Assembly: GCA_026770585.1 (NCBI GenBank)
Contig: MU647357.1
Span: 107,505 to 119,446 of the forward strand
From: Baffinella frigidus
Lineage: Eukaryota > Cryptophyceae > Cryptomonadales > Baffinellaceae
Length of the DNA stretch: 11,942 bases
Direction of reading: 5' to 3'
The stretch's first letter is position 1. Every line of letters starts with the position of its first letter. Made by a program: the position numbers and the translations under genes. This document shows, piece after piece, positions 8,271 to 11,942 of this stretch. Below the pieces are notes generated by a model, which was not told the origin of the DNA, did not search any database, and saw only the letters and a program-made list of their open reading frames with translations.

Positions 8271-11200
8271 GTCCAGCAACCCCTCTCCTCCACACCACAA
8301 TCTTCTCATCCACTCCTCCTCTCGGACCACGCAGCGGTCGAGCCCTGCGATCCCGGCGCCGCATCACCCCATGGGGCCCTCCTCCTAACACGCGTGGATC
8401 CCAGCCAGCTTAACCAGGGCGCCTCTTAGTCTGGAAACTGACGCCTCTCGACCACACCCCTCACGGAAGGACCAAACAGTCGATTTTCGACCTTGCCCCA
8501 AAAGTTGATTTTTACCAAGATTGGGACTTCTTAAGTTGTAGCCAGGCGAATTCGCCTGGCTCTCGAGGTGAATTTGAGGTCTGAAAACCGTCGATTTGGA
8601 CTTTCCGGAGGGTTGGTGGGACTCGCGCCATTCTGCAACACGCGCTCAGTCTACTTTAGACGTGACCGGGAGCAATCATAAGTTGACACCCTTGCAGAAT
8701 AGCCCGAAAACGGGCTATTCTTCCAAAAGTTGACCTGGCGGCAGTGAGGAGTTGACTTTTGCGATTGACCACCCTCAGGTCTAGCGTAGCCTACCACCGT
8801 CTCAGTGTGATTGGGCCCCACCTAATTGGCGAGACGGGGCGCTTTTTCGCCCCAAAGTTGGAAGGATGTGTGCCACGCACCCAGAACGTCAAGTTGAGAA
8901 CAGTCTGTCAGCCCGACAGAAGCTGAGCTAGGTTTTACTCGCCCCACCGAGAACGCGTGGGGTTCAGAGACCAACCGCCTTCGGTGTGTGTGCGCAGGTG
9001 CCAGAAAAGGTGCCGAAGAACGAAAACTTCCTCTGCGACCACTGCGGCACGAAAGTCGGTGCGGCTCCCACCACTACTTTAGACGTGACCGGGGGCAATC
9101 AAATGTCAACTCAATGGCAGAAAACACGGGAAACCGTGTTTTCTTCCAAAAGTTGACCTGGCGACACTGGAGAGTTGACTTTTGCGATTGGCCACCCTCA
9201 GGTCTAGCGTAGACCCTCACGGGAGGACCAAATCAATTGATTCCGACCTGTTCCCAAAAGTTGATTATGTCTCTCCTCTCCTACCACTCTACCCCCGTCA
9301 CCTGCTAGATTGTATCTCAGATTTGGCTTGGCATTGGAGCCATTTCGTACTTTTAGAGTTTAGAATACCGGGGTTTGTACCGGAAATCCTTTACACGGGC
9401 GCGAAATCTTTTCAACGGACGCTTTTCAACGGACGCGTAGCGAAACAGAATCTTGTAGGTGAGGTAAGGGTGTATATGTTATTTTAGGCATCAAATGATG
9501 CTATCTTACGCCTTTTCATCAGGACAGATTCTTGTAGGTGACGCGATGGGCCAAGGACCATTTTCATCTCGGACCATACCAGAATCTGTCCTCATGAAAA
9601 GGCGTAAGATAGCATCATTTGATGCCTAAAATAACATATACACCCTTACCTTCCGCGTGGGGAGCCTAAGATAGCGGGACAGATCCGTCAACGGACGCGT
9701 AGCGAAATTCATCTCCATACAAGTATTAATGAATTGCTTTTGGCGTAACGAAATTTACTATACAAATGCTCTACTACTACTTTTATAGGCTAATCGTGTA
9801 GTAATTTTCGTTGCCCAAGAGCAATTAATTAATACTTGTATGGAGATTAAAATAGCATCTTGTAGGCGACGCGATGGACCAAGGACCATTTTCAGAGCCT
9901 GTTTCTCCCGAAACGTCGTCAGTTCAGGGGGGGGGGTCACGTCCCCCCCCACACAGCGGACTTCGAAGGGATTTTGAGTAACCCCTAAGCGATAAGACCT
10001 AGGACCCTCGTACGGTAGGAAATCCGTAGGGACGTAGGGGGGGTTCCTACGGATAAGGTTATGGGAAGGTGGCCCGATTTGGGCCGAAAATCCCTTCGTA
10101 GCCCCCTGTGAGGGGGCATCAGGTGGAAACCGGAATTCTACAATAGAGCCAATCTGGTAGGACTTGGCCAGGGCGAACTTCCAAGTTGCGAACTTACAAG
10201 TTGCATTTGTACCAGGTAATTTCGAACCGGTGCGCTTTTTCGCGTTTCAAACCTTTTTGAAGTTGGGATCTTGGCAAGTTAGAAGTTCGCGCTGGCCAAG
10301 TCCTACCAGATTGGCTCTACCAGAACGGAACGTGAACCGCGTGTTCTAATCCAGGAACAAGTATTTTCTTTTAAAAGCTCTCAATCAAAATTACTACATA
10401 ATGGGTCAGGTGAACCGCAATTGTGTAGTCATTTTCATTGCTAGTTTTTGAAAGAAAATTAATCATTCCTGGATGAGTTCTCTCCAGGTCAACCCCTAAG
10501 CCCCAAGCCCTAAGCCCTAAGCTCTAAACTAGGTCCTTCTCAGACACAGCCCCGGTGGGAGTACATAAATGGCGGTCGTGTTGGCAGAAATGAAAGTCTC
10601 TCTCTCCAATCCGAAACCCGAAACCCCCACCCCAATTTCATCTCGGAAGATAACTGAATCAGTTCCTTTTCAATAGGAGGTTGAATAGAAGAAATTAGTG
10701 AGGGCATAGTAAATTTAGTTAGGACTCCTAATTAAATAAAACCGCCAACTAGGGAACTGATTCAGTTATCTTTCGAGATGAAATTCCTCCTCAACCCTCT
10801 ACCATCCAGGGGGTGCGGAGGCGGTTCAAGGAATTCGGGGTAGCCGCGCACCTCTAATTCCAAACCCGAAACCCGAAAGCCGAAACTCTTTAACCTGAAG
10901 TCCGAAACTCCAAACCCGAACCCAGCGGCGCGAAAATACGCCGCGCACCCCGCCAAGCTCATCTCGAAAGATAACTGAATCAGTTCCATGATTAGCGTTT
11001 TCATTTAAATACGAGGCCTAATTGAGTTTACTATGCCCTAACTAATTTCTCCTATTCAACCTCCTATTGCAGAGGAACTGAATCAGTTATCTGCCGAGAT
11101 GAAAGTGCATGGGGCACGCCATGGTGTGTTAAATCTGAGAGCCTAATTGAGTGTCGGTCTCCCATACGTACCGGTTATTCCCTCCTCCAAAGAAACACGC

Positions 11201-11444
11201 GACCGGAACGTCAAACGCGTGCTCCCTCTGCAGGGGCGGGCAACCCCCCCCCGCACTTGGCGAAGCGCATGGGGCACGCCAGACCTTCTAGAACCTTCTA
11301 GAATGTTCGACAAGGTCGCGATCGCCTCGAGGAACGTGACGCGTGTGCTCTCCGCAGGGGCGAGCAAATACGCCGCGCACTTGGCCAAGTGCATGGGGCA
11401 CGGCGGGAGACGAATGCGCAACCGCGACGCCCCCGATGTTCCAG
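7878..11444 (+). CDS. sgf11: SAGA deubiquitinase-module subunit Sgf11 (ATXN7L3 family), three exons seen, 3' end uncertain
   Basis: In yeast and animals Sgf11 helps tether and activate the Ubp8/USP22 histone H2B deubiquitinase, and its zinc finger contacts the nucleosome. Exons joined: 7878-8270, 8998-9058, 11358-11444 (541 nt, phases 0 and 1). Seen: a low-complexity Ala/Gly/Val N-terminus (1-45); a predicted long helix with VDALGDIVDEMCIDVCVEVHR (split here: VDALGDIVDE, MCIDVCVEVHR), resembling the family's Sus1/Ubp8-binding helix; DVHGQ, cf. DIFGQ in plant homologues; then C144-x2-C147-x11-H159-x3-C163 followed by MGHGGR, the family zinc finger with the usual 11-residue gap. The finger is split by a 2.3-kb intron. 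The start ATG has GGAGG before and GCG after. The gene diverges from msrA. The donor at 11445 and the gene's end are unproven; without splicing the frame runs to 11740 through repeats. Confidence 0.86.
8452..8619. mobile_element. Family A foldback A7 (168 bp)
   Basis: Ends CCACACCCCTC / GGAGGGTTGGTGG; inner arms GGACCAAACAGTCGATTTTC and complement; core GCCAGGCGAATTCGCCTGGC, a 20-bp perfect palindrome. Flanked by GA on both sides (8450-8451, 8620-8621), a 2-bp duplication. Confidence 0.82.
8651..8789. mobile_element. Family L element, copy 1 (139 bp)
   Basis: Termini CTACTTTAGACG and CTAGCGTAG (inverted CTACNNTAGAC). A central hairpin at 8697-8720 has a 10-bp stem GAATAGCCCG/CGGGCTATTC and loop AAAA. 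Right half: TTCCAAAAGTTGACCTGGCG and GAGTTGACTTTTGCGATTG. Same length and layout as 9074-9212. Confidence 0.8.
8998..9058 (+). CDS. sgf11: sgf11 exon 2: first half of the zinc finger
   Basis: 61 nt after TGTGTGTGCGCAG|. It encodes VPEKVPKNENFLCDHCGTKV plus one base. CDHC supplies the first two zinc ligands. The donor GTCG|GTGCGG is at 9059-9060. Family L repeats lie on either side (8651-8789, 9074-9212). Confidence 0.87.
9074..9212. mobile_element. Family L element, copy 2 (139 bp)
   Basis: Same termini, length and right half as copy 1. The central hairpin at 9120-9143 is at the same offset but has stem GAAAACACGG/CCGTGTTTTC and loop GAAA. It starts 16 bases after exon 2. Confidence 0.8.
9214..9268. 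mobile_element. Family A half-element
   Basis: CCCTCACGGGAGGACCAAAT then a CGACCTG..CCCAAAAGTTGATT stretch matches the left arm of A7 (8457-8512). No right arm follows. It directly abuts the L2 end. Confidence 0.65.
9463..9650. mobile_element. Foldback element (188 bp, about 69-bp arms)
   Basis: GGTAAGGGTGTATATGTTAT... (9463-9531) pairs with 9581-9650 with very few mismatches; it includes AGGCATCAAATGATGCTATC. The 49-nt loop holds TGTAGGTGACGCGATGGGCC, also present at about 9861-9880. Confidence 0.82.
9711..9847. mobile_element. Family E foldback E2 (137 bp)
   Basis: ATCTCCATACAAGTATTAAT and complement at the ends; core AACGAAATTTACTATAC / GTGTAGTAATTTTCGTTGCC. Homologous end to end with 4724-4857. 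Both copies are followed by TARAATAG, so the element may extend a few bases. Confidence 0.85.
9952..10110. repeat. Inverted repeat with inner hairpin
   Basis: CACAGCGGACTTCGAAGGGA and complement-like AAAATCCCTTCG..CCCTGTG at the ends; TAGGAAATCCGTAGG / CCTACGGAT pairing inside. Preceded by a G-run/C-run palindrome GGGGGGGTCACGTCCCCCCC (9930-9949). Confidence 0.65.
10145..10318. mobile_element. Foldback element (174 bp)
   Basis: Arms of about 37 bp (10145-10181 with 10282-10318) begin AGAGCCAATCTGGTAGGACT and contain TTGGCCAG and GCGAACTTC. The interior has further AAGTTGC / CAAGTT words. It ends 5 bases before an sgf11 exon 3 acceptor-region copy. Confidence 0.78.
10324..10492 (+). pseudogene. 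Copy of the sgf11 exon 3 acceptor region split by foldback E4
   Basis: CGGAACGTGAACCGCGTGTTCT (split here: CGGAACGTGAACC, GCGTGTTCT) precedes E4; GTTCTCTCCAGG follows it. Without E4 and one GTTCT this aligns with GGAACGTGACGCGTG, CTCTCCGCAGG before the real exon 3. Confidence 0.6.
10349..10474. mobile_element. Foldback E4, sharing its core with family E
   Basis: Outer arms ATCCAGGAACAAGTATTTTC / complement ending CCTGGAT; core AAAATTACTACATA / TTGTGTAGTCATTTTCATTG. GTTCT on both sides (10342-10346 region and after GGATGA) suggests a 5-bp target duplication. Confidence 0.75.
10636..10783. mobile_element. Family K foldback K1 (148 bp)
   Basis: Termini TTTCATCTCGGAAGATAACT and GAAC..ACTGATTCAGTTATC..CGAGATGAAA; the arms also contain the palindrome ACTGAATCAGT. 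Interior ATAGGAGGTTGAATAG matches K2 and K3 in reverse orientation. Confidence 0.85.
10924..11118 (+). pseudogene. sgf11 exon 3 copy split by K2
   Basis: AAATACGCCGCGCACCCCGC (10933 on) encodes KYAAHPA, then K2, then AAGTGCATGGGGCACGCC encodes KCMGHA. Leu is replaced by Pro and the acceptor is degraded. Not functional. Confidence 0.75.
10958..11102. mobile_element. Family K foldback K2 inside an exon 3 copy
   Basis: TCATCTCGAAAGATAACTGA at left and complement ending CGAGATGA at right; interior in opposite orientation to K1. AAG lies on both sides (10955-10957, 11103-11105). Removing the element and one AAG restores GCCAAGTGCATGGGGCAC, as in sgf11 exon 3. Confidence 0.83.
11234..11280 (+). 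pseudogene. Second sgf11 exon 3 copy, zinc ligand lost
   Basis: CTCTGCAG|GGGCGGGC keeps the acceptor. It reads GAGNPPPHLAKRMGHA: the SKYAA part is overwritten by a C run and the last zinc-binding Cys is Arg. The 25 bases before it also match those before the real exon (GGAACGT..CGCGTGCTC). Confidence 0.75.
11358..11444 (+). CDS. sgf11: sgf11 exon 3: second half of the zinc finger
   Basis: The acceptor CTCTCCGCAG| is at 11356-11357; GG completes Gly152, and ASKYAAHLAKCMGHGGRRM follows, giving the His and last Cys ligands. The candidate donor is TTCCAG|GTGCTT (11445-11446). Three decayed copies lie upstream in the intron. The last 20 nt also recur in the downstream tandem repeat, so the 3' border could have been affected. 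Confidence 0.82.
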
Positions 11445-11640
11445 GTGCTTGGTTGGGGTTCGGACGGGGGGGGGGTCTCTGTACGTGTTTGGGTGTGGGA
11501 GGTGGGGGTCACCGATTCACCGTAGTGAGAATCGCCCCCGGTGCTCCAGGTGCGTGCTTGGGGTTCGGACGGGGGGGGTCCCTGTACGTGTTTGGGTGTG
11601 GGGGGGGGTTACCGACTCACCGTAGTGAGAATCGCCCCCG
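11445..11640. repeat. 105-bp tandem repeat, two units
   Basis: Unit 1 (11445-11549) and unit 2 (11550 to about 11640) share GCTTGGGGTTCGGACGGGGG, CTGTACGTGTTTGGGTGTGG and CACCGTAGTGAGAATCGCCC. Unit 1 ends CGGTGCTCCAG|GTGCGT, like the exon 3 end CGATGTTCCAG|GTGCTT. A further trace is at about 11776-11797. Confidence 0.78.
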
Positions 11641-11942
11641 ATGGTTGGGGTTGGGGGGTTGTGATTTGGGGGTTCGGGGAGAGGGTTCGGGGCGTATGGT
11701 CCATGCGCGCAGCATTGTTTGGGCACAGGGTTCAGGGTAGAGGGTTGAGGGTACAGGGTGGAACACGTGTTCAGGGTTGGGACGGGGGGGGTCCCCGCAA
11801 AAACGTTTTCGATACCCATCTGGTGCATCCTCAAGCTCAACCCCTAGCCCCGAAACCCGAAACCCTAAACCCGAAACCCGAAACCCTAACCCCAAGACCC
11901 AAAACCCTAACCCCGAAACCCGAAACCCGAAACCCGAAACCC
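11640..11942. repeat. Right-edge telomere-like tracts
   Basis: G-rich GGTTGGGG/GGGTTCGGGG words (11640-11765) change to C-rich CCCGAAACCC/CCCTAAACCC words (11843-11942). The C-rich polarity at the right edge is the wrong way round for a right chromosome end. No coding sequence recognised. Confidence 0.75.

Larger units (their letters stand above)
8271..8997 (+). other. sgf11 intron 1 (727 nt)
   Basis: It has a pyrimidine-rich start, foldback A7 (8452-8619), family L copy 1 (8651-8789), and small stem-loops at about 8797-8837 (CCGTCTC/GAGACGG), 8836-8853 (GGGGCG/CGCCCC) and 8943-8964 (CCCCAC..GTGGGG). An inner CCACGCAG at 8334 could give an alternative short 3' end stopping at 8388, which I consider less likely. 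Confidence 0.75.
9428..9896. repeat. Duplicated host segment carrying different foldback insertions
   Basis: CAACGGACGCGTAGCGAAA occurs at about 9428-9446 and 9689-9707; TCTTGTAGGYGACGCGATGG then RCCAAGGACCATTTTCA occurs at 9530-9567 and 9858-9896. In copy 1 the 9463-9650 hairpin arms lie around the second module; in copy 2 E2 sits between the modules. Confidence 0.65.
9059..11357 (+). other. sgf11 intron 2 (2299 nt)
   Basis: In order: L2 (9074-9212), a half family A element (9214-9268), the hairpin 9463-9650 inside a duplicated host segment, E2 (9711-9847), hairpins 9952-10110 and 10145-10318, E4 (10349-10474), CCCTAAGCCC-type tract (10494-10530), K1 (10636-10783), K2 (10958-11102) and copies of exon 3. 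No other coding sequence. 9270-9425 shows nothing recognisable. Confidence 0.78.

Noticed and set aside
8271-8388. 64-nt alternative intron to 8334 giving a 148-residue sgf11 product
   Set aside because: The borders are acceptable, but the resulting 17-residue tail has no family features and removes the zinc finger; kept only as a possible minor isoform.
7878-8429. Unspliced 183-residue version of the sgf11 first exon
   Set aside because: The part after GYDVHGQ is low-complexity and unlike the family, while splicing at 8271 to 8998 supplies the expected zinc finger in frame.
361-11102. CRISPR-like or retron-like array of repeats
   Set aside because: The repeats are irregularly spaced foldbacks of several families inside eukaryotic introns, with target duplications; there are no spacers of regular length and no cas or reverse transcriptase gene.
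11147-11740. Single-exon gene of 197 codons on the plus strand
   Set aside because: Only the middle (the HLAKCMGHGG part) is family-like; the start runs through an intron copy of the exon and the end through a 105-bp tandem repeat.

Overview
This looks like nuclear DNA of an alga with a secondary, red-lineage plastid (ochrophyte, haptophyte or cryptophyte; I cannot choose between them from this window). The reasons are GT-AG introns, GC-rich exons in less GC-rich DNA, plant/alga-type TTTAGGG-like repeats, and a first exon encoding a signal peptide that runs into an A-F-A-P motif, the usual plastid-entry signal of complex red plastids. No bacterial operon, rRNA, tRNA, CRISPR array or transposase gene was seen. 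Exons make up only about 8% of the window.

Two split genes start back to back from a 192-bp intergenic gap (7686-7877). Leftward on the minus strand is a peptide-methionine (S)-S-oxide reductase gene (msrA). I could assemble five exons (7685-7572, 7253-7065, 6153-6110, 3052-2967, 193-159). They join in frame at every junction to 156 codons, and the gene continues off the left edge. The product appears to carry a signal peptide, a plastid transit region and a twin-arginine thylakoid-transfer signal ahead of the catalytic domain. Rightward on the plus strand is a gene for the SAGA deubiquitinase-module subunit Sgf11 (ATXN7L3 family). It has exons 7878-8270, 8998-9058 and 11358-11444, and its C2HC zinc finger is split across the last two. 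Its end lies beyond the right edge or in the repeats there.

The introns (318, 911, 3057 and 2773 nt in msrA; 727 and 2299 nt in sgf11) are crowded with non-coding foldback elements of about 80-280 bp. Several families (called A, E, K, L and M here) occur more than once. The introns also hold degenerate TTTAGGG/TTTCGGG tracts in both orientations. Most unusually, they contain many decayed copies of the genes' own small exons with their splice sites: copies of msrA exons 4 and 5, and of sgf11 exon 3. Three foldback elements sit inside such exon copies, so the intact paralogue in the same window serves as an empty site and reveals the target duplication.

The two genes do not share a pathway: one repairs oxidised methionine, the other acts in chromatin deubiquitination. 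What they share is the intergenic promoter region and the same intron architecture.
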